In this document: positions 36,248 to 45,963 of the stretch, in pieces | How positions within the stretch are numbered: the first letter of the stretch is position 1 | Layout: each line of letters opens with the position of its first letter | Source of the DNA: Virgibacillus necropolis | GTDB lineage: Bacteria > Bacillota > Bacilli > Bacillales > Amphibacillaceae | DNA length: 64,000 nucleotides | Assembly (NCBI RefSeq): GCF_002224365.1 | Contig: NZ_CP022437.1 | Location: 372,001 to 436,000 of the forward strand | Direction of reading: 5' to 3' | Program-made: the position numbers and the translations under genes | The notes under the pieces: model-generated | Told to the model about the DNA's origin: nothing | The model's database searches: none | What the model saw: the letters and a program-made list of their open reading frames with translations, nothing else

Positions 36248-36772
36248 TTAACTTTCAGCTAATTTATCTGCAAATGCCTTCACATAAGGTGGTAAATCTG
36301 GTGGGCGGCGGCTTGATACGATGTGACCGTCAACGACAACGGGCTCGTCACTCCAATTAGCCCCGGCGTTAGTCATGTCATCTTTGATTCCAGGAGTGCT
36401 CGTAACGTTTTTCCCTTTTAAAATATCCGCTGAAATGAGTACCCAACCAGCGTGACAGATTTGACCAATTGGCTTTTTTGCTTCATCCATTTCCCGGACA
36501 AATTCCAGAACTTCAGGATAGCGGCGTAATTTATCTGGAGCCCATCCACCAGGAACAAGGATTGCATCATAGTCAGCAGCTTTTATATCCGTGAAAGCAT
36601 ATGCTGATTCAGCTGGTACACCATATTTTCCAACGTACGTTTTGTTTGCTTCTTTACCAACTAAATGGACTTTTGCGCCTTCTTCTTGCAGTCGTAGAAC
36701 TGGATACCAAAGTTCTAGATCTTCAAAGTCATGTTCCACAAGTGCAATCACTTTTTTATTCTTAAGTCGCAT
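36248..36772 (-). CDS. DJ-1/PfpI family protein (general stress type)
   Basis: The 174-residue protein has the PfpI fold with the nucleophile elbow QICHAGWVL (Cys near 106, His next to it) and the acidic partner in FEDLELWYP. Relatives in B. subtilis are YfkM and YraA, stress-induced proteins linked to repair or removal of methylglyoxal/glycation damage rather than general proteolysis. The motif SSRRPPDLP near the C-terminus is also family-typical. ATG follows GGGGGGAT. Single gene. Confidence 0.9.
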   Translation of the reverse strand: MRLKNKKVIALVEHDFEDLELWYPVLRLQEEGAKVHLVGKEANKTYVGKYGVPAESAYAFTDIKAADYDAILVPGGWAPDKLRRYPEVLEFVREMDEAKKPIGQICHAGWVLISADILKGKNVTSTPGIKDDMTNAGANWSDEPVVVDGHIVSSRRPPDLPPYVKAFADKLAES

Positions 36773-36919
36773 GTAAATCCCCCCATACTATAATATTTCA
36801 AGTGTATCAGAGGTTAGATATAATTTCGATTTTCGTGTAATTAATGCTTCTATCCAATTTTAATAGTCATTACTTGAAGAAAAAAGCTTGTCCGATCTAC
36901 TTACGAAAAAAACTAGTGG

Positions 36920-36948
36920 GTATCATGATGGATGCCCATGCATACGAT
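36920..36948 (+). promoter_or_regulatory. Candidate sigma-E promoter for prkA
   Basis: GTATCAT and CATACGAT are separated by 14 bases, close to the mother-cell sigma-E consensus. The promoter lies 34 bases before the prkA ATG, consistent with the known sporulation role. Confidence 0.5.
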
Positions 36949-36981
36949 ATATAAACCCTGACATAGATGGAGGGAATATTG

Positions 36982-38877
36982 ATGGATATTTTAAATAAGG
37001 TAAAGGGCTATAGGGAAGAAGAAAGAAGGCTTATGTGGGAAGGAACATTTGAAGAATATTTAGAGATAGTGAAGCAAAGGCCTGAGGTTGCCCAGACAGC
37101 ACATTCACGCGTTTACAATATGATTAAAAGTTCTGGTTTGAAAGAACGAGACGGTAGAAAAATGTATCAGTTTTTTGGGGAAGGAATTTTTGGATTAGAG
37201 GATGCAATTGAGCGATTGGTCGAGGAATATTTTCATCCTGCTGCAAAGAGGCTCGATGTTCGGAAACGAATTTTATTATTAATGGGCCCTGTTAGTGGTG
37301 GTAAATCCACGCTTGTGACCATGATAAAGCGCGGTCTCGAACAATATTCTAGGACAGATGAAGGTGCAGTCTATGCAATTAAAGGCTGTCCGATGCATGA
37401 GGATCCACTTCATTTTATTCCAAGCCATTTACGTGAGGACTTTTTTGAAGAGTATGGGATTCGTATTGAGGGGAGCTTGTCGCCTCTGAATCAGCTGCGG
37501 CTTGACCAGGATTATGATGGTCGAATGGAAGATGTATTGGTTGAACGAATCTTTTTCTCTGAAGATAAACGTGTTGGCATCGGCACATTTAGTCCTTCAG
37601 ACCCGAAATCACAGGATATCGCTGATTTAACAGGAAGTATTGACTTTTCAACGATTGCGGAGTATGGATCTGAATCAGACCCTAGAGCATATCGCTTTGA
37701 TGGTGAATTGAATAAAGCTAACCGAGGAATGATGGAATTTCAGGAAATCTTGAAATGTGATGAGAAGTTTCTATGGCATCTATTATCTTTGACGCAGGAA
37801 GGCAATTTTAAAGCAGGTAGATTTGCTTTAATTTCAGCCGATGAACTTATTATCGCGCACACGAACGAAGCGGAGTACCGTTCGTTTATTTCGAATAAAA
37901 AGAATGAAGCACTTCATTCACGTATTATTGTCATGCCAATTCCGTACAATTTACGAGTAAGTCAGGAAGAACGGATTTATGAAAAAATGATTAACGAAAG
38001 TGATATGGCACATGTTCATATTGCGCCACATGCACTTAGGGTTGCAGCTATATTTTCCATATTGACAAGGTTGAAGGGTTCCAAAAAGCAAGGGGTAGAC
38101 CTTGTGAAGAAAATGCGCCTTTATGATGGAGAAAATGTTGAAGGCTTTAACCAAGTGGATGTAGAAGAATTAAAGAGAGAGTATACGGAAGAAGGAATGG
38201 AGGGAATTGATCCGCGGTATGTGATCAACCGAATTTCGTCAACAATCATTCGTAAGGAAGTACCTGCAATTAATGCCTTGGATGTGTTGCGCTCATTGAA
38301 AGACGGACTTGACCAGCATGCATCGATCTCACAGGAGGATCGAGAAGACTTTATGAATTATATTGCTGTGGCAAGAAAAGAATACGATGAAATTGCCAAG
38401 AAAGAAGTTCAAAAGGCATTCGTATATTCGTATGAAGAGTCTGCTAAAACGTTGATGAACAATTACCTTGATAATGTGGAAGCATATTGTAATAAAAATA
38501 GATTGCGAGATCCGCTAACAGGAGAAGAAATGAATCCAGACGAAAAGCTTATGCGTTCGATTGAGGAACAAATTGGTATTTCGGAAAATGCAAAAAAAGG
38601 TTTCCGAGAAGAAATTCTCATTCGTATTTCTGCCTATGCGAGGAAAGGGAAGCGCTTTGACTATACGTCACATGAGCGTCTACGTGAAGCGATTCAAAAG
38701 AAACTATTTGCTGATTTAAAGGATGTTGTTAAAATTACGACCTCATCACAAACGCCAGATGAATCCCAGCTTAAAAAGGTTAACGAAGTGATTGCACGGT
38801 TAATTGATGAACATGGCTATAACTCCATATCTGCTAACGAATTATTGCGTTACGTAGGAAGCTTGCTTAATAGATAA
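36982..38877 (+). CDS. prkA: PrkA serine protein kinase/AAA+ protein
   Basis: The 631-residue protein equals B. subtilis PrkA in length. It has an N-terminal AAA+ domain with Walker A MGPVSGGKSTL (101-111) and a C-terminal kinase-like region with DGLDQHASISQEDREDFMNY. PrkA works in sporulation; in enterobacteria its homologue YeaG acts with YeaH and YcgB, whose counterparts YhbH and SpoVR are both encoded here within 5 kb. The ATG at 36982 has GGAGGGAAT at good spacing; the longer frame adds five unlikely residues. A sigma-E-like promoter precedes it. Confidence 0.95.
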   Translation: MDILNKVKGYREEERRLMWEGTFEEYLEIVKQRPEVAQTAHSRVYNMIKSSGLKERDGRKMYQFFGEGIFGLEDAIERLVEEYFHPAAKRLDVRKRILLLMGPVSGGKSTLVTMIKRGLEQYSRTDEGAVYAIKGCPMHEDPLHFIPSHLREDFFEEYGIRIEGSLSPLNQLRLDQDYDGRMEDVLVERIFFSEDKRVGIGTFSPSDPKSQDIADLTGSIDFSTIAEYGSESDPRAYRFDGELNKANRGMMEFQEILKCDEKFLWHLLSLTQEGNFKAGRFALISADELIIAHTNEAEYRSFISNKKNEALHSRIIVMPIPYNLRVSQEERIYEKMINESDMAHVHIAPHALRVAAIFSILTRLKGSKKQGVDLVKKMRLYDGENVEGFNQVDVEELKREYTEEGMEGIDPRYVINRISSTIIRKEVPAINALDVLRSLKDGLDQHASISQEDREDFMNYIAVARKEYDEIAKKEVQKAFVYSYEESAKTLMNNYLDNVEAYCNKNRLRDPLTGEEMNPDEKLMRSIEEQIGISENAKKGFREEILIRISAYARKGKRFDYTSHERLREAIQKKLFADLKDVVKITTSSQTPDESQLKKVNEVIARLIDEHGYNSISANELLRYVGSLLNR

Positions 38878-38893
38878 CTAGAGAACCTTGGAA

Positions 38894-38935
38894 AATAACA
38901 AGACTGATCATATTGATGTCTTGTTATTTTTTTAC
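38894..38935 (+). terminator. Terminator after prkA
   Basis: AATAACAAGAC pairs with GTCTTGTTATT, followed by Ts. Confidence 0.8.
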
Positions 38936-38974
38936 CCAAAAATCGAAAAACCGACAACAACTTGTTTGTAGTTG

Positions 38975-38982
38975 CATAAGCT
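38975..38982 (+). promoter_or_regulatory. Candidate sigma-E type -10 box for yhbH
   Basis: CATAAGCT lies 25 bases before the start codon. The same CATAAGCTA sequence occurs at 41500-41507 upstream of spoVR, which supports a shared sigma factor; the -35 regions are weak. Confidence 0.3.
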
Positions 38983-39007
38983 AAAAAAAGAATAGATAGG
39001 AGAGGAT

Positions 39008-40177
39008 ATGGTGCAAGAAGAGAGTAAAGGTAGTTTTGTCGTATCCCAGGAAAATTGGTCCCTCCATCGTAAAGGTTTACAAGATCAGCAACGTCATATG
39101 GATAAAGTGAAAGATGCTATTAAAAATAATTTGCCAGATCTTGTTAGTGAAGAAAGAATTATCATGTCAAATGGTCGAGATGTTATCAAAATACCAATTC
39201 GATCCCTAGATGAATATAAAATACGCTATAACTATGATAAATCAAAGCATGTTGGTCAAGGGAACGGTGATAGTAAAGTTGGTGATGTTGTTGCACGTGA
39301 ACCGGGTGGTGATGGGAAAGATGGTGCTGGAAATGGAAAACAAGCTGGAGATAAAGCCGGCACCGATTACTATGAAGCAGAGGTCTCACTTGCTGAGTTA
39401 GAAGAAGCCCTTTTCAACGAACTGGAACTCCCAAATTTAAAACAGAAAGAACAAGCTGAAATCATAAATGAAAAAGTTGAATTTAATGATGTCCGTAAAA
39501 AAGGACTTATGGGCAATGTGGATAAAAAGCGAACCATTTTAACAGCATTGAAACGTAATTCAAGAGAAGGAAAACCAGGAATCACGCCAATTTACAATGA
39601 TGACCTACGTTTCAAAACGTGGAATAATGTAACAAAACCTGAATCAAAAGCAGTCGTGCTTGCAATGATGGACACAAGTGGATCAATGGGAACATTTGAG
39701 AAGTATATGTCTAGGAGCTTCTTTTTCTGGATGACGAGGTTCTTACGCTCAAAATATGAAACAGTAGATATTGAATTTATTGCTCATCATACGGAAGCAA
39801 AAGTAGTAACAGAAGAGGCCTTTTTTTCAAAAGGGGAAAGCGGTGGAACGATTTGTTCCTCAGCTTACACAAAGGCGCTTGAGCTAATTGACGAAAAGTA
39901 CAATCCTTCACGCTTTAATATTTATCCGTTTCACCTATCAGATGGTGACAACATTGCATCTGATAACGCGAGGTGTATGAAGCTAGTTAAAGAGATGATG
40001 GAGGTTTCCAATATGTTTGGTTATGGCGAAATTAATGAACGAAGCCGTAACACAACATTAATGAACGCATTTAAAGCATTTGACAATCCGAAATTCCGTC
40101 ACTACATCCTAAAGGAAAAACAAGACGTGTATCATGCAATGAAGAGTTTTTTCAGAAAAGAAGAGGCTACCGTTTAA
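39008..40177 (+). CDS. yhbH: Sporulation protein YhbH (DUF444)
   Basis: A 389-residue DUF444 protein, length as in B. subtilis YhbH. A charged N-terminus and Gly/Asp/Lys-rich linker (residues ~75-120) precede a von Willebrand-A-like domain with the metal-site motif [10 protein letters not shown]. The family (YeaH in enterobacteria) acts with the PrkA kinase and SpoVR; all three are encoded here, although each appears to have its own transcript. ATG follows AGGAGAGGAT. Needed for proper sporulation in Bacillus by family knowledge. Confidence 0.94.
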   Translation: MVQEESKGSFVVSQENWSLHRKGLQDQQRHMDKVKDAIKNNLPDLVSEERIIMSNGRDVIKIPIRSLDEYKIRYNYDKSKHVGQGNGDSKVGDVVAREPGGDGKDGAGNGKQAGDKAGTDYYEAEVSLAELEEALFNELELPNLKQKEQAEIINEKVEFNDVRKKGLMGNVDKKRTILTALKRNSREGKPGITPIYNDDLRFKTWNNVTKPESKAVVLAMMDTSGSMGTFEKYMSRSFFFWMTRFLRSKYETVDIEFIAHHTEAKVVTEEAFFSKGESGGTICSSAYTKALELIDEKYNPSRFNIYPFHLSDGDNIASDNARCMKLVKEMMEVSNMFGYGEINERSRNTTLMNAFKAFDNPKFRHYILKEKQDVYHAMKSFFRKEEATV

Positions 40178-40180
40178 TTA

Positions 40181-40216
40181 GGAAGGGCATTCCCGGGTGG
40201 GGTGCCCTTTTGAAGT
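40181..40216 (+). terminator. Terminator after yhbH
   Basis: AAGGGCAT pairs with GGTGCCCTT around a GC-rich loop, followed by TT. Confidence 0.65.
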
Positions 40217-40255
40217 AGTTAATAGAGCGCAAAAGGTTACTGATGTAAAGGAATC

Positions 40256-40609
40256 TTATTTATCTGCAAGCTCAATCATGTATGCTGCTCGTTCATTTTT
40301 CAACGTGAAATGAGATCCATTAAATTGATAGGTTGTTGTGTCTTCGAGAGGTATTTCATATGACGGTAATGGGAGCTGTTCAAGTTTATTATCAGCGTTT
40401 TCTATCTTTCCCGTGCCGTTTAAATGTAGTGCATACTTAGCTACATAGTCGTCTATCGTTTCTGTATGTTCAATGTATGAAACTTTCTCTAATGTCATTA
40501 ACGTCTCGTCATTATCCTCAATCTCTTGTTTTAAAATTTTAATATTTTTTCCAGTCCATTTACTCAAAGACTCGTTAAATTCCTCAATCGATATAGAATC
40601 TTGTTCCAT
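40256..40609 (-). CDS. Hypothetical protein
   Basis: A 117-residue acidic protein without cysteine, signal or membrane segment. It begins MEQDSISIEEFNESLSKWTGKNIKI, and the second half has a strand-rich pattern (TTYQFNGSHFTLKNERAAYMIEL). The internal ATG has TAGAGGTGATTAT before it and is preferred over a start 19 codons earlier. It lies antisense within the sporulation gene set. No family recognised. Confidence 0.65.
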   Translation of the reverse strand: MEQDSISIEEFNESLSKWTGKNIKILKQEIEDNDETLMTLEKVSYIEHTETIDDYVAKYALHLNGTGKIENADNKLEQLPLPSYEIPLEDTTTYQFNGSHFTLKNERAAYMIELADK

Positions 40610-40865
40610 GATAATCACCTCTATCGTATAGACTTTCCTTGATTTACAAAATGATGCAGGAATCATGTCGTAGTACGTGAAAAATATTTATTGACTATTT
40701 GGCAAATTAATGTAATATATGTATAAATCCACTGCTTCATTAATGATCCCTTCGTAAAGCTCTCTTAGACTCCTTTTTGAACCAATAAAACAGGACCTCT
40801 TAACTGTACAATAAAATTCCAATCCTAATTACAACCAATTTTAAATTTAAAGGAGAGAACCTCAA

Positions 40866-41303
40866 GTGGCATCTACTTATTCTGCGATAAAATGTCCTAA
40901 CTGTAGTCGGACCGCAATTGAAGATGATTACTATAAAACGGGAGAACTATTCATTTGCTGTGATCGTTGTGGGTACAATTATTCAAAAGTTATTGAACAT
41001 GAAACAATGGAGACAATAAATTATAAAGAAGAAATAATCGGTGGACATGGCGTCTTTATGGTAATTAAAAAAAGCAGCGGACGCGAATTAATTCTATTGG
41101 ATGGTGAACTAAACGCCAATCAAATTGAAGAGTTCACAAAAGTATTCTTGGAAAGTGAAGTCGAGCAAGAGAATAGCTATCTAATTTACTTTGAAGGTGG
41201 AGCTTTCACAATTTTATTAGGTAACCCGCCTGAAGGTTTTCTTTTGCCTTTTGAAGAATCTCAAGAAAAAGAAATTAAAGAAACGATCTACTTCTCGGTG
41301 TAA
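40866..41303 (+). CDS. Zinc-ribbon protein of unknown function
   Basis: The 145-residue protein starts with a zinc ribbon: CPNC (residues 10-13) and CDRC (32-35, preceded by another Cys). The remainder (IIGGHGVFMVIKKSSGRELILLDG and an acidic tail) is a strand-rich domain I do not recognise. Start is GTG after AAAGGAGAGAACCTCAA. Single gene between yhbH and spoVR; the position suggests but does not prove a sporulation link. Confidence 0.7.
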   Translation: MASTYSAIKCPNCSRTAIEDDYYKTGELFICCDRCGYNYSKVIEHETMETINYKEEIIGGHGVFMVIKKSSGRELILLDGELNANQIEEFTKVFLESEVEQENSYLIYFEGGAFTILLGNPPEGFLLPFEESQEKEIKETIYFSV

Positions 41304-41534
41304 CCCCTAGAAAAAAGGATAATGATCTAAGAGATAGGATTAATACTAATGAGGTTAGTGGATTACCTTTTAGTAGAACAAAAATATTCTAAATTGTTGA
41401 ATTCATACTCCGCGCGTGCAACACTACAAAAAATATATCAAAAAACACCATCGACAGCCTTTTACGAGAAATTCATCGTTCATTATTTCCCTCTTGTTTC
41501 ATAAGCTATAAAAAGTACACTTGGAGGGATTACA

Positions 41535-42950
41535 TTGACAGAAATGAAGGCACTCCAAAACGCGATTGATGAAATTACGGATATTGCGTCTGGATTTGGA
41601 CTTGATTTTTTTCCGATGCGTTATGAAATTTGTCCTGCAGATATTATTTATACATTTGGAGCATATGGCATGCCTACGCGGTTTACCCATTGGAGCTTTG
41701 GTAAACAGTTTCATAAAATGAAGCTACAATATGACCTTGGATTAAGTCAAATATATGAGCTGGTCATTAATTCCGATCCTTGCTATGCATTTTTACTTAA
41801 TACCAATAGTTTGATTCAAAATAAACTCATTGTTGCGCATGTACTTGCCCATTGTGATTTTTTCAAAAATAATGTTCGCTTCTCCAATACTAGAAGAGAT
41901 ATGGTGGAGAGTATGACAGCAACTGCAGAGCGTATTGCTGACTATGAGATGTTGTATGGGAAGGATGAGGTAGAAAAGTTCTTAGACGCTATTCTATCGA
42001 TTCAGGAGCACATTGATCCATCAATTGTAAGACCAAAGTTAAATGTGAATGACGTTGAGGCGGATGATAAGAAAGAACAGGCGCAACCAGTAACTCCTTA
42101 TGATGATTTATGGAGTTTGGATAAAAATCCATCATCTGACAATAAGCCATCAACAGATAAACAAAAGAAAAAATTTCCCCCGAAGCCAGAAAAAGATATT
42201 TTACTTTTCATTGAGGAAAATAGTCGCGAATTAGCAGATTGGCAACGTGACATTTTAACGATGATGCGCGAAGAAATGCAATATTTCTGGCCACAGCTTG
42301 AGACGAAAATCATGAATGAAGGCTGGGCATCTTATTGGCATCAACGGATCCTAAGGGAATTGGATCTAACGTCTGACGAAGCGGTTGAATTTGCGTCGTT
42401 GAACGCAAGTGTTGTGCAGCCTTCCAAACAACAAATTAATCCTTATTACCTTGGCTTAAAAATTTATGAGGACATTGAAGAACGATACAACAATCCTACG
42501 AAAGAGATGCAGGAATTAGGCGTTGAACTCAATTCAGGTAGGGAAAAGATGTTTGAAGTTCGGGAAATCGAATCTGATATTTCATTCATCAGAAATTATT
42601 TAACCAAGGATTTAGTTAAGCAAGAAGATATGTATTTATTCGAGAAACAAGGTCGTGATTATAAAATTACGGATAAGGATTATGAGCAAGTAAGAGATCA
42701 GCTGATACACATGCGGGTGAATGGAGGCTTCCCGTTTCTAAGCGTGGAAGATGGAGACTACATGCGAAACGGAGAGCTGTATTTGGTGCATAGCTATGAG
42801 GGCACCGAGTTGAATCTTCCGTACTTGGAAAATGTGCTCCCATATATCTATCAATTGTGGGGTCGAAATGTTCACATGGAAACGTATGTGGAGGATAAGA
42901 AGGTCAAATATGCGTATGATGGAAAAAGGGTGCAGCGGCATTATTTGTAG
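41535..42950 (+). CDS. spoVR: Stage V sporulation protein R
   Basis: A 471-residue SpoVR, length as in the family. Recognised by [14 protein letters not shown], the [19 protein letters not shown] stretch with conserved Glu/His residues, and VGGFPF/VEDGDY-type C-terminal sequence ([20 protein letters not shown]). SpoVR is made in the mother cell and is needed for the spore cortex in B. subtilis; the enterobacterial YcgB works with YeaG/YeaH. Start is TTG, fixed by TTGGAGGGAT just upstream. A charged, Lys/Pro-rich insert occupies residues ~175-220. Confidence 0.95.
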   Translation: MTEMKALQNAIDEITDIASGFGLDFFPMRYEICPADIIYTFGAYGMPTRFTHWSFGKQFHKMKLQYDLGLSQIYELVINSDPCYAFLLNTNSLIQNKLIVAHVLAHCDFFKNNVRFSNTRRDMVESMTATAERIADYEMLYGKDEVEKFLDAILSIQEHIDPSIVRPKLNVNDVEADDKKEQAQPVTPYDDLWSLDKNPSSDNKPSTDKQKKKFPPKPEKDILLFIEENSRELADWQRDILTMMREEMQYFWPQLETKIMNEGWASYWHQRILRELDLTSDEAVEFASLNASVVQPSKQQINPYYLGLKIYEDIEERYNNPTKEMQELGVELNSGREKMFEVREIESDISFIRNYLTKDLVKQEDMYLFEKQGRDYKITDKDYEQVRDQLIHMRVNGGFPFLSVEDGDYMRNGELYLVHSYEGTELNLPYLENVLPYIYQLWGRNVHMETYVEDKKVKYAYDGKRVQRHYL

Positions 42951-42970
42951 AGGTTATCGTATTTAAATAC

Positions 42971-43013
42971 GAAGGGCAGGGAGATAAAGAATGATATCTC
43001 CCTGCTCTTTTGT
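42971..43013 (+). terminator. Terminator after spoVR
   Basis: AGGGCAGGGAGATA pairs with TATCTCCCTGCTCT, followed by TTTT. Confidence 0.85.
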
Positions 43014-43105
43014 ATTCTCCTTCCTTTATTCAACTCGGCCATAAAATACCTTCTGAATAGTTCACCCTATTAAAAGGCATTATATAAAAAGCTGAAGTTA
43101 GAATT

Positions 43106-43428
43106 TTGCATTACGGGAGGAAGTTATGGCAAAAAATGAATATTAGCTTACTGTTTGATTACTTACTGCTTCCAACAATAGGTGTTTTATATAACCAGGT
43201 ATCCTACCGTTCGAAGACATTAATGGCGTTATCAAAAGCACTTTTCTTTAGCGTACCGATGACAGTCTTTGAGTGTTTTTTGGAAAGATCATATGGAAAA
43301 AGTGGAAATGGCATTATACGTTGATTTCTTTAACTAGTTTTTTGTGGATAGAGAGGGGTTTTATTGCGGTTGTAAGAAAAATTCTAATTCACAAGCTCAA
43401 TCAAAATAGGAGGTTACATTATGAATGA
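43106..43428 (+). pseudogene. Remnant of a CBO0543-type membrane protein gene
   Basis: Frame one (43106-43324) encodes SLLFDYLLLPTIGVLYNQ and KALFFSVPMTVFECFLE, the last membrane segments of a CBO0543-like protein. The expected final segment (WHYTLISLTSFLW, then ERGFIAVVRK) appears in another frame from 43309 to 43428, so a frameshift lies near 43290. The N-terminal membrane segments are missing. It is followed directly by a DUF3231 gene, whose start it overlaps. Confidence 0.6.
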
Positions 43429-44443
43429 AGAAAAGAAAATTCATTTAACATCATCAGAAATTGCTTCTCTATGGACTGCTTATATGAATGACAGTATGTC
43501 TAAATGTATATTAAGTTTTATGCTAAAGTATATTGATGACCCAGACATAAAGCCTGCTGTGCAGTCAGCATATAATATTTCATCAGATCATTTAGATCAA
43601 TTACTCACTCTTTTTGAAAAGGAAAAATACGCCGTTCCAAATGGATTTACCGAAGAAGACGTAAACATGAACGCTCCATGGCTTTTCTCTGATACGTTTT
43701 GTTTATCGTATATAAATCACATGGCAAAAGTAGGAATGTTAGGATATGGTGGGTTTGTCGCTATGAGCGCCAAAGAAGAAATAAGAAATTATTTTATACA
43801 GGGTTTAACAGAAACAGCTACTCTCTTTAATGAATCGAGTGAAATAGCTCTTTCAAAAGGAATAAATGCCAGACATCCTTATATTGAAGTTCCTAAAGAA
43901 GCGGATTATGTGGACAGCAAAAAATATATGAGTGGCTTAAATCCATTTAGCAATAAACGACCACTAAACGCCGTTGAGATCTCTCATTTGTATATGAATG
44001 TACTGACAAACGAAATGGGAGCGAAATTGTGTCTTAGTTTTGCTCAAACTTCCCCAACTAAAGAAGTACAAGATTTTATGCTACGAGGAAAAGAAATTTC
44101 ACAAAAGCACACTAAGATCTTTGCTTCTACACTGTTGGAAGATGACATTCAAGCGCCACATACCCCTGATGTAAGTATAAGTTACTCGACAACACAGACG
44201 TTCTCAGATAAATTGCTTATGTTTCATATCTCACTTATAAGTGCATCTGGAATAGGAAATTATGCCACTGCTGCGGCTGCCAGTCAACGTACTGATTTAA
44301 CGGTCAACTATGAACGGTTATCGTTAGAAGTTGCGCGACTTGCAAAAAGTGGAGCGGATATCATGATTAAACATAATTGGCTTGAGCAACCACCAGGAAA
44401 AAAGGATCGAGAAAAGTTAGCCAAGAATAAACAAAAAAGCTGA
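43421..44443 (+). CDS. DUF3231 family protein
   Basis: A 340-residue protein made of two ~165-residue related halves, each beginning LTSSEIASLWTAYMNDSM or LNAVEISHLYMNVLTNEM and each predicted as a ferritin-like four-helix bundle. This internal duplication is the DUF3231 hallmark, widespread in Bacillaceae and often reported with spore or coat-associated proteins. The two halves end in similar GYGGF/GIGNYATAA segments. ATG follows AGGAGGTTACATT. Biochemical role unknown. Confidence 0.85.
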   Translation: MNEEKKIHLTSSEIASLWTAYMNDSMSKCILSFMLKYIDDPDIKPAVQSAYNISSDHLDQLLTLFEKEKYAVPNGFTEEDVNMNAPWLFSDTFCLSYINHMAKVGMLGYGGFVAMSAKEEIRNYFIQGLTETATLFNESSEIALSKGINARHPYIEVPKEADYVDSKKYMSGLNPFSNKRPLNAVEISHLYMNVLTNEMGAKLCLSFAQTSPTKEVQDFMLRGKEISQKHTKIFASTLLEDDIQAPHTPDVSISYSTTQTFSDKLLMFHISLISASGIGNYATAAAASQRTDLTVNYERLSLEVARLAKSGADIMIKHNWLEQPPGKKDREKLAKNKQKS

Positions 44444-44467
44444 ACGTAATTGTTCAGTTTTTTTGTT
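44438..44467 (+). terminator. Terminator after the DUF3231 gene
   Basis: GCTGAAC and GTTCAG form a short stem overlapping the stop codon, followed by seven Ts. Confidence 0.8.
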
Positions 44468-44509
44468 AGGTAATTCTAGATGCCTTCCATACCACGTTAA
44501 ATAGAATGA

Positions 44510-44944
44510 TCATAATTTGTCACCGTTTGATTTACCGACTATTCCTGCACCAACTAAATTTATAAGTAGTAAATAAAATGGATAAAAAATAACTGCACCC
44601 ATAATTATAAGACCAACCCCAGGATTAGGCTCATTTGCTGGATTAGTGATAGGGAATAAAGAAGCAAATAGATAAATAAAAAGAATGAAATACGGAAACC
44701 AAAGAATAATGGACCAAAAGATAGCTTTTCGGTTTTCCAACCATTTTCTTCTTACGTTGATGAATAAAGTTGTAGAAAGTATAAATCCAATAATATAAAT
44801 AGCGACACCAACGTTGGTGACAAAACCCAGCTCCCATCCAGTTATTTCACTAATACGATATACGTTTAACATAAGCTCGCTTGCGATAAAAAATATAAAA
44901 CCATAAAGAGCACTAATGGCATTTAATTTCAAAAAAAACTTCAT
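44510..44944 (-). CDS. Four-helix membrane protein of unknown function
   Basis: A 144-residue protein with four clear membrane segments (ALYGFIFFIASELML, VGVAIYIIGFILSTTLF, IFWSIILWFPYFILFIYLF, IMGAVIFYPFYLLLINLVG) and short charged loops. The internal ATG after TAGGGGTTTTAAA is preferred; the longer frame adds 38 residues without a binding site. No conserved catalytic motif seen; no family recognised. Single gene, opposite to both neighbours. Confidence 0.65.
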   Translation of the reverse strand: MKFFLKLNAISALYGFIFFIASELMLNVYRISEITGWELGFVTNVGVAIYIIGFILSTTLFINVRRKWLENRKAIFWSIILWFPYFILFIYLFASLFPITNPANEPNPGVGLIIMGAVIFYPFYLLLINLVGAGIVGKSNGDKL

Positions 44945-45112
44945 TTTAAAACCCCTATGATTGATTTGATTATTCTTTAATAACGATAACATGAGGATAC
45001 AAACAATTCTGTAAATAATTGTTACAATTTTATTAAAAATTGAAATTTGTATAGACAATTCCCTTTAGCATGGTAAAATTATTACTAAGTATATTTACGG
45101 GGAGATAGTCAT

Positions 45113-45694
45113 ATGAAGCTATGGATTAGAAAAATATCCGTTATTCTGATTACATTTATGACGCTTGGAGTATATATTCCGCCAACTTATTTAAATACCA
45201 ATGCTGAGGAAACGAATGAAGCTGTTTCTTCGGAAGCGGATGTTATCATCCCAGTTGCAGAAATTAACGAAGAAGAAATAATAGAAGATGAACCTGATGA
45301 TTTTATAAGTTTATTAACTAAACAAGCTAAGGAACAAACCATGACCAAATTAGGGCCAAAAATTGTTCAACAAGTGGATGATGAATTCACGAGTGTTATT
45401 TTACCCGAAATGGAAAAAGTACTTAATAACATAGTAGAAAAAGCAGAAGAAAGCTCCCCTTATCTCGCAATTACAGAGGAACCAGCACATGGATATGGAG
45501 AAAAGATATTTAACATATATGATTACCAAACAAAGAAAGATATTGTTAGATTTGATGTTAGGCGCGAAAAACGGCCACTTGAGGGATATTGGTTCAATTT
45601 TCACTATCACGTAAGTTCCGATGATTTTGAAGAACACCATCCGCTTGGGGAAATTTATTGGGACAAAAATATTCCGCCAAAATGGATGTCATAA
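45113..45694 (+). CDS. ypjP: YpjP-like exported protein
   Basis: A 193-residue protein with an N-terminal signal/anchor (IRKISVILITFMTLGVYI). The C-terminal half has EKIFNIYDYQTKKDIVRFDVRR-like sequence and EGYWFNFHYH...HPLGEIYWDKNIPPKWMS, the conserved end of B. subtilis YpjP. Function is unknown in the family. The middle is very acidic (EEEIIEDEPDD). ATG follows GGGGAGATAGTC. Ends in a strong terminator. Confidence 0.85.
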   Translation: MKLWIRKISVILITFMTLGVYIPPTYLNTNAEETNEAVSSEADVIIPVAEINEEEIIEDEPDDFISLLTKQAKEQTMTKLGPKIVQQVDDEFTSVILPEMEKVLNNIVEKAEESSPYLAITEEPAHGYGEKIFNIYDYQTKKDIVRFDVRREKRPLEGYWFNFHYHVSSDDFEEHHPLGEIYWDKNIPPKWMS

Positions 45695-45696
45695 TA

Positions 45697-45737
45697 AACA
45701 AGCAGCCTAGCTTCTACACTGGGCTGCTTGTTTATTT
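45697..45737 (+). terminator. Terminator after ypjP
   Basis: AAACAAGCAGCC pairs with GGGCTGCTTGTTT around a 14-base loop; T-rich tail. Confidence 0.85.
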
Positions 45738-45752
45738 ACACTAATAATGCGT

Positions 45753-45893
45753 GTTCAAAAAATTGCCAAATTAGAAACAAGAAGTTCGAGGCGGCGTAGC
45801 CTTGAGGACCGGAATGTAGGCTATTCCTACATGAGACTGGAAAGGCAAGCCAACGAAGAAATTCGCCGTTTATCATTTGGTGACTTTTTAAAC
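45753..45893. repeat. Candidate structured dispersed repeat
   Basis: The ends pair (GTTCAAAAAATTGCCAAAT with ATTTGGTGACTTTTTAAAC), enclosing a GC-richer middle with a hairpin TGTAGG-CTAT-TCCTACA. The sequence is unlike coding DNA and I recall similar copies between genes in related genera. It fills most of the 45695-45963 gap. Confidence 0.5.
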
Positions 45894-45963
45894 AACCTCT
45901 AATAGGAAATTTTTAGTGGATATCAGTATAAGTCTATAAGTATCAATTGGCTATTTCGTCAGT

